From JACCXG01 sp963785755 (GTDB lineage Bacteria > Acidobacteriota > Vicinamibacteria > Vicinamibacterales > 2-12-FULL-66-21): a stretch of DNA of 64,000 nucleotides. Location: the NCBI GenBank assembly GCA_963785755.1, contig CAWAXG010000002.1, positions 868,001 through 932,000 on the forward strand, in the 5' to 3' direction. Positions 9,217-17,220 of this stretch are shown here, one piece after another. The notes under the pieces are model-generated. The model saw nothing but the letters and a program-made list of their open reading frames with translations, had not been told where the DNA came from and did not search any database. Position 1 is the first letter of the stretch; each line of letters begins with the position of its first letter. The position numbers and the translations under genes are program-made.

Positions 9217-10407
9217 ATGAGCTCGAGCCGGACGGCGCTCGAAGGGATTCGCGTGCTGGACGTCACACAGGTGATGGCCGGCCCGTTCTGCGCGATGCAA
9301 CTATGCGATATGGGCGCGGACGTGATCAAGGTGGAGCCGCCCGGCGGCGACTCGACGCGCCGCATGGTCGGCAGCACCGGCCAGGACAGCGCCGGATTCA
9401 ACGCCGTCAATCGCGGCAAGCGCGGCATCGTCCTCGATCTCGCGACGACGCGCGGTCAGGACGCGTTCCGGCGGCTTCTCTCCCGCACCGACATCCTGAT
9501 CGAAAACTACCGGCCCGGCGTGATGCGCCGATTCGGCCTGGACTATGAAACCCTGGCCGCGCGCCATCCATCGCTGATCTATGCCTCGATTTCGGGGTCC
9601 GGCCAGACCGGCCCCGAGGCATCGAAGGGCGGATTCGATCTGATCGCGCAGGGTGAGTCAGGACTGATGTCGGTCACCGGAGAAGCCGGCGGTCCTCCGA
9701 TCAAGATTGGCGTTCCGGTTACCGACCTCGGCGCCGCGATGTTCGCGCTCGCGGCAATCCTCGCGGCCCTTCATTACCGCACGCGAACCGGCATCGGCCA
9801 GCACATCGACACATCGCTGCTCGAAGCCGGGATCGCGTTCTCGGTCTGGGAGTCGGCCGAGTACTTTTCCGAGGGGAAACCGCCGGCGCCTCTCGGATCG
9901 GCGCATCGAATGCTCGCGCCCTACCAGGCCATCCGCTGTGCCGACGGCTACATCACCCTGGGAGCAGGCACCGATCGGTTGTTTCAACGCCTGTGTGAGG
10001 TCCTCGGGCATCCGGAGTGGACGGCGGATCCGGATTTTGCCAACGACACCCTTCGAGTCCGGAATCGTGCCCCTCTCATCGAGCGAATCGAGCAGATCAC
10101 GATCGGGGAACCCTGCGATCGCTGGCTCGCGCAGCTCTCCGCCGCGGGCGTGCCCTGCGGCCGCATCAACAGCTACGCGGACACCTTCGCCGATCCGCAG
10201 GTCCGCGCCCGGGGAATGATCGTCGATGTCGACCACCCGACGCTCGGGCGGCTGCGAACGCTCGGCTCGCCGATCAAGATGTCCGAGACACCGCCGACAG
10301 TGGGACGGCGTGCGCCGCTGCTCGGCGAGCACACCGCAGAGGTCTTGAGGGAAGCCGGCTGCGACGAGAGCGAGATCGCCGCGATCGTGGCCGACGCCGT
10401 CATTTGA
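9217..10407 (+). CDS. class III (CaiB/BaiF) acyl-CoA transferase
   Basis: This 396-residue CoA-transferase moves CoA from an acyl-CoA to a free acid through a covalent aspartyl intermediate. I start at ATG 9217 (MSSSRTALEGIRVLDV), which has AGGGAG six bases upstream; the upstream in-frame extension is a shadow of the hydratase gene. Family motifs are VMAGPFCAMQLCDMGADVIK, a conserved RGKRGIVLDL, ENYRPGVMRRFGLDYE and ISGSGQTGP. The catalytic Asp is likely the one in VPVTDLGAAMFA near residue 170. It pairs divergently with the enoyl-CoA hydratase and suggests CoA activation of an imported or ring-derived acid. Its last 8 bases overlap the 3' end of the opposite dioxygenase gene. Confidence 0.88.
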   Translation: MSSSRTALEGIRVLDVTQVMAGPFCAMQLCDMGADVIKVEPPGGDSTRRMVGSTGQDSAGFNAVNRGKRGIVLDLATTRGQDAFRRLLSRTDILIENYRPGVMRRFGLDYETLAARHPSLIYASISGSGQTGPEASKGGFDLIAQGESGLMSVTGEAGGPPIKIGVPVTDLGAAMFALAAILAALHYRTRTGIGQHIDTSLLEAGIAFSVWESAEYFSEGKPPAPLGSAHRMLAPYQAIRCADGYITLGAGTDRLFQRLCEVLGHPEWTADPDFANDTLRVRNRAPLIERIEQITIGEPCDRWLAQLSAAGVPCGRINSYADTFADPQVRARGMIVDVDHPTLGRLRTLGSPIKMSETPPTVGRRAPLLGEHTAEVLREAGCDESEIAAIVADAVI

Positions 10408-10945
10408 GAACGATCCGTTCGCTCACCCTGCCGTCTGCAATCGGCCGCACCGAGAACGCGGGATTACGCCGCATCTCGGCCGTCACGAACGGGTCGCCTT
10501 CGAACACGATCTCGAAGACCTTCGCTGCCCGGCCAGGCGCCGACACCTCGAAGTGGATGTGCGCCGGCGCGCGGCTGTTCGGATAGGAGCCCGGCTTGAC
10601 CGTCTCGAACGACCAGTTGCCTTTCGCGTCCGATCGAAGGAACAGCTTGAGTCGCGGATTCCGATTGTCACTCGCCGGCTTGACGCCGTAATAACCCTCG
10701 TGGTCCGTCTGATAGATGTAGAGCGACGCGCCACTGATGGGCGCGTTGTCCGCACCGACCACGACTCCACTCACGGTCACCCGCTCACCAGCCTCGCCCT
10801 GCGGCGCGACGCGTCCGGTCGACGGTGCTGACGCGGGCGCCTCGTGAATCGACTGCGCGGCGGCGGCAACCGCGGCGGATACGACGAACAGCGCGAGTGC
10901 AATGCGGAACCGCTGAGGATCCGTCGCAGAGAATGACTGGCGCAT
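10400..10945 (-). CDS. secreted intradiol ring-cleavage dioxygenase-like protein
   Basis: The 181-residue product begins with a signal peptide (hydrophobic stretch IALALFVVSAAVAAAA) and then carries the beta-sandwich of protocatechuate/catechol 1,2-type dioxygenases. Visible features are SGASLYIYQTDHEGYYG, with Tyr residues where the iron ligands lie, and AHIHFEVSAPG, with the His pair. It is short compared with catabolic intradiol enzymes, and its export argues against a cytoplasmic catechol pathway. I chose ATG 10945 because GGAGG lies five bases upstream; ATG 10957 would add four residues. Its activity on a small aromatic or protein-bound substrate outside the cytoplasm is inferred. It overlaps the CoA-transferase tail to tail. 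Confidence 0.78.
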   Translation of the reverse strand: MRQSFSATDPQRFRIALALFVVSAAVAAAAQSIHEAPASAPSTGRVAPQGEAGERVTVSGVVVGADNAPISGASLYIYQTDHEGYYGVKPASDNRNPRLKLFLRSDAKGNWSFETVKPGSYPNSRAPAHIHFEVSAPGRAAKVFEIVFEGDPFVTAEMRRNPAFSVRPIADGRVSERIVLK

Positions 10946-10957
10946 CAGGCCCTCCAT

Positions 10958-11264
10958 CCCCGCATGGTCTCATGGCTGGTGGGTGTTCGCTCGGTACCGG
11001 ACTTGTTTTGCAGGGACAAGACGGGGGATGAATGCTTCGGCGCCTTCAGGCAAGGAGGGTGCAAGAACACGCCACGGCGAAAACTCCCAACTTCCAACCA
11101 CCAACTCCCAAGGCGCCCACAGCGATCGACCAAGGCGCGAGTTGCCCGCCGCCGCTCGGAACGGTCGCAGGCGACCTCTGGCGAGCCTGTGGCGCGTATC
11201 GTGCGTGCGAGGCGGGAGGTTGATTGTCGCGCTGCGTTTTTCAACAACCTGCTAAAAGCGGACC
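10958..11264. other. intergenic region with one arm of a CAACTCCC word array
   Basis: I see no convincing gene in these 307 bases. Positions 11081-11114 hold aaactcccaacttccaacc and related words, matching the left arm of the hairpin at 34331-34430 but without an obvious inverse partner nearby. It separates the dioxygenase start from the permease stop. Confidence 0.5.
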
Positions 11265-13688
11265 TCATTCGGACCGCAGCGCATTGGCGCCGGTGTCGAG
11301 CACGCGCCGCGCCGGGACCAGCGACGCGAGCGCCGACGTCATCACAATCAGGACCGCGATGGCCACGAAGGTCTGCGGCTCGCGCGCGACCGTGTTGAAC
11401 AGGAATCGTGTCAGGACGGTTGCCGCGGCGTACGCCGAAATCAGGCCGACGAACGTTCCGGCGAGGACCGGCCGTACCCCTTCTCCAACAATCGCGCGGA
11501 TCAGCCGGCCCGGCGTCGCGCCGAGCGCGCTCCGAATCGCAAGCTCCTTGTGGCGCTCGACGACCGTTCTGGCGACGACGATGGTCATCCCGATGACGGT
11601 CAGCAACAGCGCGAGTGACGCGAATGCGGTGGTCGCCGTCGTGTAGAAGCGGCGGTCGGCGATCGATTCGTGGATGATGCGATCGATAGTCGTCAGATTC
11701 ATCGCCGGTTGCGCAGGGTCGACCTCACGGATCGCCTGCCGGATCGCCGCGCCAGGGTTCGGCGAGTTCGGAGCAGTCCTCGCGACGACGCAGAACAGGT
11801 TGGTATTCCACTGCGCGTCGGGGCGATAGAACGCCGGATAGGGTTCCTTGTCGAGGCTCACATAGCGCACGTCACCGACGATCCCGACGATCTCGGTGGG
11901 CGCATCGACGTCGATGTACTGGCCAAGCGCCTCTTCCCCGCCGAACACCGTGCGCGCAAAGGACTCCGACACCACCATGACGGGTGGACCTGTCGCGACG
12001 TCGGCTGCCGAGAACAATCGGCCCCGAATCAATGGAATGCGCAGGATCTGGAAGTAGGACGGATCGACAGCGCGGCCATTGGCATTGAAGGGACTCTTGT
12101 CGCCGGTCCGGTTCAACCGGTGCATGAAATCGGTGCCGCGGAACGGCACCGCCGACGACAGTCCCGCCTCGAGCACGCCGGGGATGCCGCGAATGCGCGA
12201 GAGCACGCCCTCCCGGAACAACGTCACGTTGTGCGGCTGGCGGTACTTCGGATCCTGGAGACGGATCTCGATGGTCCAGACGCGGTCGCCATCGAAACCG
12301 AGCGGCATGTGCGACAGCCGCCAGAAACTCGTCAACAGGAGCGCTGCCGAGATGAGCAGCGCCGATGCGATCGCCGCCTGGAGCGCCACGAGTGCCTGCC
12401 GCCAGCGCGCTGCCGATCGATCCGTGGATGCCGCCGCTGAAACACGCTTGAGCGCCGTCATGACGTCGAAGTTGGCGCCACGCCAGGCCGGCGCCAGCCC
12501 GGACAGGATCGTCGTGAGCCCAGCCGTCGCGGCCGCAAACAGCAGCAGCGGAAAGCTGACGCCGATCTCGTCCCCGCGCGGAACGATCGGCGGCACGAGG
12601 GCTCGCAGAACCGGGTGCAGCACGATCGCGAGGAGCGTGCCCGCGATGGCTCCGGCCCCCGCGAGCACCGCGCCTTCGGTCAGCAGCTGCGTCAGGAGCC
12701 GCCGCCGATCGGCGCCGAGAGCGGCGCGCAACGCCATCTCGCGCTGTCGTCGAGTGACCCGGACGAGAAGGGCCCCCGAAACCGTGGCGCACGTAATCAA
12801 CAGGAGCAGCACGGCCACGCCGCCGAGGAGAAGCAATGACGGCCGCGTTTCGCCGACGACCCAGTCGTAGGACGGCTCGAGCCTCGACACCTGACGCTGC
12901 TCGGCGGGCGCGTTCGGCCGCGCGGGAAAGATCCGATCGCTCAGCGCGCTCAGCCTTGCCTGCGCGGTCTCTACGGTGACCCCCGGCTTCAACCGCGCGA
13001 TCGCGCCATCATGGGTGACCGCGCGCGTCGCGGCGTCCTGCCGCACCTCGCGCCACCGCTGCATGATCCAGACCTGAGTCTCGAGCGGATAGGTGAACCG
13101 GAACTCGGGTGGCAACACGGCCACGATGGTGAACGGCTTCGCGCCGACCCGTCCGATGACCAGCGTCAGTGGGCGGCCGATCACCGCGGGATCCGCATTG
13201 AACGCGGTCCGCCACAACGCATGACTCAGGACGACCACATCGCCGCCCTCGCTCGTCTCGTCCGCGCTGGTGAACAGCCGGCCCTCGATCGGGCGAACGC
13301 CCAGCAGATCGAAGAAGTTCGGCGTGACGTAACCCGTCCGCAGACGCTCCGCTCGATCCGGCAACAGGAGATCGGCGGGAAAGCCTGCCCGGATCTTGAT
13401 GCCGGCGACATCCTGGAGGACATCTGGAGCGATCTCGCGCCAGGCCAGCACGGTATTGGCGACGGCGGCGCCCCGCCCGGGCGCGCGCTCGTAACCGCTC
13501 CACACCATGACGACGCCGTCCGGCTGGTGATACGGCAGCCGCTGCAGCAGAACGGCGTACAGGATGCTGAAGACCGCCGCGTTCGCGCCGATGCCCAGTG
13601 CCAGCGTCAGAACAATCCCAGCCGCGAACCATCGAGTCTGTCGAAGGGCGCGGAACGCCTGCCGGACGTCTTCGGCGAGAGTACGCAT
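11265..13688 (-). CDS. ADOP-family MacB/FtsX-like ABC transporter permease
   Basis: The 807-residue protein has the duplicated FtsX/MacB layout of the acidobacterial 'ADOP' permeases. A first membrane helix (residues ~20-45, AGIVLTLALGIGANAAVFSI) is followed by a large periplasmic MacB-core domain, three helices, a second helix plus periplasmic domain beginning near RWRQALVALQAAIASALLIS, and three C-terminal helices. The start at ATG 13688 (MRTLAEDVRQAFRAL) fits the family; ten upstream in-frame codons come from the hairpin leader. No ATPase gene is adjacent, which is common for this group. Such proteins are thought to couple ATPase-driven mechanical work to export or envelope tasks. Unlike the 17.2-20.0 kb copy it has no PadR partner and no N-terminal cytoplasmic helper region. 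Confidence 0.86.
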   Translation of the reverse strand: MRTLAEDVRQAFRALRQTRWFAAGIVLTLALGIGANAAVFSILYAVLLQRLPYHQPDGVVMVWSGYERAPGRGAAVANTVLAWREIAPDVLQDVAGIKIRAGFPADLLLPDRAERLRTGYVTPNFFDLLGVRPIEGRLFTSADETSEGGDVVVLSHALWRTAFNADPAVIGRPLTLVIGRVGAKPFTIVAVLPPEFRFTYPLETQVWIMQRWREVRQDAATRAVTHDGAIARLKPGVTVETAQARLSALSDRIFPARPNAPAEQRQVSRLEPSYDWVVGETRPSLLLLGGVAVLLLLITCATVSGALLVRVTRRQREMALRAALGADRRRLLTQLLTEGAVLAGAGAIAGTLLAIVLHPVLRALVPPIVPRGDEIGVSFPLLLFAAATAGLTTILSGLAPAWRGANFDVMTALKRVSAAASTDRSAARWRQALVALQAAIASALLISAALLLTSFWRLSHMPLGFDGDRVWTIEIRLQDPKYRQPHNVTLFREGVLSRIRGIPGVLEAGLSSAVPFRGTDFMHRLNRTGDKSPFNANGRAVDPSYFQILRIPLIRGRLFSAADVATGPPVMVVSESFARTVFGGEEALGQYIDVDAPTEIVGIVGDVRYVSLDKEPYPAFYRPDAQWNTNLFCVVARTAPNSPNPGAAIRQAIREVDPAQPAMNLTTIDRIIHESIADRRFYTTATTAFASLALLLTVIGMTIVVARTVVERHKELAIRSALGATPGRLIRAIVGEGVRPVLAGTFVGLISAYAAATVLTRFLFNTVAREPQTFVAIAVLIVMTSALASLVPARRVLDTGANALRSE

Positions 13689-13691
13689 AAG

Positions 13692-13771
13692 GCAAAGTAT
13701 CCAAGTATCAAGGCGCAAGTAGCAACGTCAATACGTTGCCACTTGCGCCTTAGTACTTGTTACTTGTAAAA
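13692..13771. repeat. word-array hairpin (AAGTA/TACTTG words) with a 19-bp inner stem
   Basis: AAGGCGCAAGTAGCAACGT at 13710-13728 pairs with ACGTTGCCACTTGCGCCTT at 13733-13751 with one wobble around a CAAT loop. Outer words (aagtatccaagtatca, tagtacttgttacttg) extend the symmetry. It fills the gap between the methyltransferase stop and the permease start. Confidence 0.9.
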
Positions 13772-13773
13772 GC

Positions 13774-14598
13774 TCAGCTTCGCTCGCCAATCGTCACCCA
13801 GTACTCCCGCGGCACGCACGTGCCGAGAGCCGTGACAAAGCCCTCGTGGAAAGCGACGAAGTCGGTATGCAGAGCTTCACGCCGCTCACGGTCGAGGCTG
13901 GCCGCAAGCGCACGCGTCGGACCGTAACCCAGCGAAAACGTCTCCCAGGCCGCCTCCGCATCCGGCTCGCGATAGTACGAGACTCCCTTCTCGAACCGCA
14001 GCTCGAACGCCCCGCCGAGCAGCTCCTGAATGCGCTCGGTCCGGCCCCATTCGAACGGCGACCGGGGAGCCGGGTTCGGCGGCGGCGGCATGTACCGCTT
14101 CATCACCTCGAACATCCTGTAGACATTGCTGTCCGACAGCCAGGTGGTGAGAGCGATCCGTCCGCCTTTGCGGCAGACGCGAGCGAGTTCTCCGGCCGCC
14201 GCTTCAGGTCGGCTGCTGAACATGATCCCGTAGGTGGAAATCACCGCATCGAACGCTCCGGTCTCGAAGGGGAGGTTTTCGTTATCGGCGAGCCGGTACT
14301 CGATCGAGAGTCCCTGCGCGTCGGCGTTGACGCGGGCCGCGTCGAGAAGATCGGCCGCGATGTCGGAGCCGATCACTGTCGCGCCGCTCCTGGCCACGAC
14401 ACGTGATGTCCACCCGGTACCGGTCGAGAGATCGAGAATGCGCTCACCTGGCTGGGGGTTCAGCCGCAGAACGCAGTGCTCGATCGAATCCGCAATGCCG
14501 CGGCTGATCCGGTCATAGTGCTTCCCGCCAGAGCTCCACACCGCGGCCGGGCGCTCGTTGTGCGGCTGTATCCTGGCTACTTCTGTCATCGTCTTCAT
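13774..14598 (-). CDS. class I SAM-dependent methyltransferase
   Basis: The 274-residue protein has a Rossmann-type methyltransferase core: motif I ILDLSTGTGWTSRVVA (residues ~53-68), the acidic turn VIGSDIAADLL, motif post-II YRLADNENLPFETGAFDAVIS, and motif IV/V VCRKGGRIALTTW. The start at ATG 14598 is supported by GAGGAG about seven bases upstream. The substrate-binding C-terminal half (PPPPNPAPRSPFEWG, YYREPDAEAAWETF) does not reveal the acceptor; UbiE/arsenite- or small-molecule-type enzymes share this outline. It is separated from the downstream permease only by a hairpin, so co-transcription is possible but doubtful. Confidence 0.84.
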   Translation of the reverse strand: MKTMTEVARIQPHNERPAAVWSSGGKHYDRISRGIADSIEHCVLRLNPQPGERILDLSTGTGWTSRVVARSGATVIGSDIAADLLDAARVNADAQGLSIEYRLADNENLPFETGAFDAVISTYGIMFSSRPEAAAGELARVCRKGGRIALTTWLSDSNVYRMFEVMKRYMPPPPNPAPRSPFEWGRTERIQELLGGAFELRFEKGVSYYREPDAEAAWETFSLGYGPTRALAASLDRERREALHTDFVAFHEGFVTALGTCVPREYWVTIGERS

Positions 14599-14884
14599 TG
14601 CTCTACTCCTCGACGATGCACCGGAGTTTCGTCAATGGCGCCGCGTTGCTGAATGAGTCCACCCTTCAGCACCTGGCGCGGCTTCCAGCCGGCGCATCAC
14701 GTCCTACCTGTGAAGATCGGAAATCCGTGGGCAGAGGCGACAGGCCGCCGGCCTACTTCCAGCGAGGCTGCGCCTCAGACCAACGAGGCTCCGCCTCGCT
14801 GGGTCACGTTCTTGATAACGCCCCGCTGACGCGGGGACGGTCTTGACCCCGGAAACTTGACTCAATTGCGCAAGTTCCGAGGGG
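14599..14884. other. intergenic region with three inverted repeats
   Basis: No gene is supported here. CCAGCGAGGC (14759-14768) pairs with GCCTCGCTGG (14793-14802). CCCCGC-TGAC-GCGGGG lies at 14821-14836. A longer imperfect stem starts at 14842. Together they sit between the GMC oxidoreductase stop and the methyltransferase start, both on the minus strand, so termination of the GMC operon is the likely role. Confidence 0.6.
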
Positions 14885-14889
14885 TCAAG
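14842..14889 (-). terminator. imperfect hairpin at the 3' end of the GMC oxidoreductase
   Basis: cttgaccccggaaacttg (14842-14859) pairs, with small bulges, with caagttccgaggggtcaag (14871-14889) across an 11-nt loop. It overlaps the last codons and stop of the GMC gene. There is no clear U-run, so intrinsic termination is only likely. Confidence 0.5.
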
Positions 14890-16486
14890 ACCTCCAGTCG
14901 CTCCGCCGGCTCCAGATGCCGTCGGCCGCCCGGAGGGCCAGAGCACCGATAGTGGAGGTGGGATTGACGGCGCCCGACGTCGTGAAGGAGCTGCCATCGA
15001 CGATGAACAGATTCGGCACGTCGTGGGCCTGATTCCACAGGTTCACCACTGACGTCTTCGGATCGCGGCCCATTCGCGCCGTACCCATGTAATGGGCGAA
15101 ATTCTGCACGCGTCCCGAGTCGAAGATCTGTGCGGCTCCAGCCGCTTCGAGGACCTGACGGGCGGCGCCGGCGCCGTGCGCCAGCATGCGCACCGTGTTG
15201 TCCGACGCCCGATAGATCACCCTGGGCGCCGGAATGCCGTTGGAATCCCTGGCTGCCGGATCGAGCTCTACCCGGTTCAGATCTTCGGGAAGGTCCTCGG
15301 CCATCACCGCGATCCCCGCCGAATGGCCGAACCGCTTGCGCATGGTCGCGTGATGCGCGGCACCCCAGGGCACCGGCTCAGAATCCCCCCACGCCACGCT
15401 CAGCGGGCCATAGGGACGATAGACCATCATCGAGTAGCCGCGCACGAACCCGCGTCCGCGATCGGTCTCGTAGAACTGCTGACTGAAGAACGGATTGCCG
15501 GTGAACGTCTCGGTTTCGAACGGCTCGTCGAAAACGCCCTCGACGTAACGCCCGGGATGGTTCATGAAGCCCTTGCCGACGTTCCCGCTTGAATTCGCGA
15601 GGCCATTGGGGAACAGGCGCGACGTCGAAGCGAGGAGCAGGCGCGGCGTGCCGATGCCGTTGCAGCAGACGACGGTCACGTGTGCCTGCTGTTCGCGCAG
15701 AGTGCCATTGCGATCGAAGTAGATCGCGCCCACGGCGCGCCCGGCAACGTCTACTTTGATCTCTTTGACTCGCGACCATGTCTCGAGCCTGGCACCGGCG
15801 CGGATCGCTTTCGGCCAGTACACGATGTCGGCGGATGCCTTCGCCTTGAGCGGGCATCCGAAGTTGCACCGGCCCCGGTTGTCGCAGCCGGCGCGGCCAT
15901 CGAACTCGCGCGACAGGATGGCATTGTCGGACGGCCACCAGTGCCATCCGAGCTTGTCGAAGCCGCGCACCAGCGCCTCCCCGGAGCGGCCGAGCGGCAA
16001 TGGGGGCGCCGTCCGCGGCGAGCGCGCCGGGTTGGCTGGATCGCCAGCCAGCCCCGACACTCCAATCATCGAGTCGTTCAGATCGTAGAAGGGCTCGAGA
16101 TCCGCGTACGAGATCGGCCAGTCGTCGGCGGCGTCGTCGAGGCGCCGGACCGCGAAGTCCGACGGATGCAGGCGGGGGAAATGTCCTTCCCAGTGAACCG
16201 TGCTGCCACCGACGCCGTTCCACATCGCGATCTGTGTGGGACCGGCCCCGGCGGTCGTGACCGGGTAGTCTTCGCGGCGACGGCGGTCGTTCGGGTTGAA
16301 GGTGTGGCGCCCGCGCCGCAGCGAGACTTCGAAGTCCTGACGCCCGGACGCGAAGTCGGCCGGCCGAAGCCAGTCGCCCTGCTCCAGGCACACGACCGAG
16401 GCGCCACGCGAGGCGAGACGCCAGCTGAGAGCGGCGCCGGCCGCACCCGATCCGATCACTACGACGTCGACGCGAGCGGCGGTCAC
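14885..16486 (-). CDS. GMC-family FAD oxidoreductase (sugar/alcohol dehydrogenase large subunit type)
   Basis: This 533-residue flavoprotein starts at GTG 16486, overlapping the upstream stop as GTGA; readings that extend further upstream come from another frame. The dinucleotide-binding loop VVIGSGAAGAALSWRLASRG is at residues ~8-27. The GMC signature regions NGVGGSTVHWEG and CNGIGTPRLLL, a CDNRGRCNFGCPLKAKAS cysteine-containing segment, and the C-terminal active-site pair (His in FAHYMGTARMG, Asn in SGAVNPTSTIGALALRAAD) are present. It lacks its own signal peptide. With the Tat-type small subunit encoded just upstream it probably forms a gluconate/2-keto-sugar-dehydrogenase-like complex exported as a pair. 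The substrate is not evident, and I see no cytochrome c subunit here. Confidence 0.86.
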   Translation of the reverse strand: MTAARVDVVVIGSGAAGAALSWRLASRGASVVCLEQGDWLRPADFASGRQDFEVSLRRGRHTFNPNDRRRREDYPVTTAGAGPTQIAMWNGVGGSTVHWEGHFPRLHPSDFAVRRLDDAADDWPISYADLEPFYDLNDSMIGVSGLAGDPANPARSPRTAPPLPLGRSGEALVRGFDKLGWHWWPSDNAILSREFDGRAGCDNRGRCNFGCPLKAKASADIVYWPKAIRAGARLETWSRVKEIKVDVAGRAVGAIYFDRNGTLREQQAHVTVVCCNGIGTPRLLLASTSRLFPNGLANSSGNVGKGFMNHPGRYVEGVFDEPFETETFTGNPFFSQQFYETDRGRGFVRGYSMMVYRPYGPLSVAWGDSEPVPWGAAHHATMRKRFGHSAGIAVMAEDLPEDLNRVELDPAARDSNGIPAPRVIYRASDNTVRMLAHGAGAARQVLEAAGAAQIFDSGRVQNFAHYMGTARMGRDPKTSVVNLWNQAHDVPNLFIVDGSSFTTSGAVNPTSTIGALALRAADGIWSRRSDWRS

Positions 16487-17046
16487 GAGACTGGACGGTA
16501 GAACGGGGGCATTGCGCGCACGCGTTCGAGACGCCGTTCGTCGAACGGCTCGAGGGCGGCGGTGCGCCGGTTCGAGCGCCGGAACGTATACCCGAGCTGC
16601 TTCCAGATCTCGGGCTGCGTGTAATACGCCTCGAAGACCACGTCGCGCAGCGCTGCGAACAATCCCGGCGGCGAATCCGTTTTCTCGGCATGAGCGATCG
16701 CAGCCGTCTGCTCGGCGGGCCGGGAGTCGACGAATGCCACGCCAGACGTCTTGCGCGAATGCGCGTCCAGCGCCCGCAGACCATCGATGAGCAGCTCGCG
16801 CAGCTTGCCGTCGGAAGCCGCCACTCGCTCGACGTAGTCGAGGCCGCCAACGGCCGTGGCCGCCGGCATGCGCCCTTCGGCCGGGATGATGACGTCGATC
16901 GCCGCCCGCAGCGTGCCTCGCTCGACCGCCGGGAACCGGGCCGACGGCTGCGCAGCTTCGATCGGTTCGAGATGAATCACCGGCGCGACGACCGCCAGAT
17001 GGATTGATGTGCCGACGAACGTCCGGCGGGTAATCTTCTTTGGCAT
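16483..17046 (-). CDS. gluconate 2-dehydrogenase subunit 3 family protein, Tat signal
   Basis: This 187-residue protein starts MPKKITRRTFVGTS, a twin-arginine motif followed by a hydrophobic stretch (IHLAVVAPVIHL), so it should be exported folded. The body matches the small subunit of gluconate 2-dehydrogenase-like complexes: DVIIPAEGRMPAATAVG near residue 55 and FEAYYTQPEIWKQLGY near residue 150 are the recurring segments. The four-base overlap with the GMC gene indicates translational coupling and a two-protein complex in which this subunit carries the export signal. An in-frame ATG at 17064 would add six residues before the Tat motif. Confidence 0.86.
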   Translation of the reverse strand: MPKKITRRTFVGTSIHLAVVAPVIHLEPIEAAQPSARFPAVERGTLRAAIDVIIPAEGRMPAATAVGGLDYVERVAASDGKLRELLIDGLRALDAHSRKTSGVAFVDSRPAEQTAAIAHAEKTDSPPGLFAALRDVVFEAYYTQPEIWKQLGYTFRRSNRRTAALEPFDERRLERVRAMPPFYRPVS

Positions 17047-17220
17047 CGTCCCCCATCGAGCCACTCACGATCGACTCGCGGGATTATGTCACTGCGCTTC
17101 GAGCGGAATCCACGGTCACGGTTCATGAGCCCGCGGGCAGGTGACCGTTTGATGGAGTGGATCCTGCTGTCAGTCAGCAGGAGTTCGCCCGGGACTCGTG
17201 GATGATTGGCCGAACAGCTC

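Noticed and set aside
14598..14846. Small plus-strand gene in the gap after the methyltransferase
   Set aside because: The frame runs through inverted repeats and has no ribosome site or family similarity.
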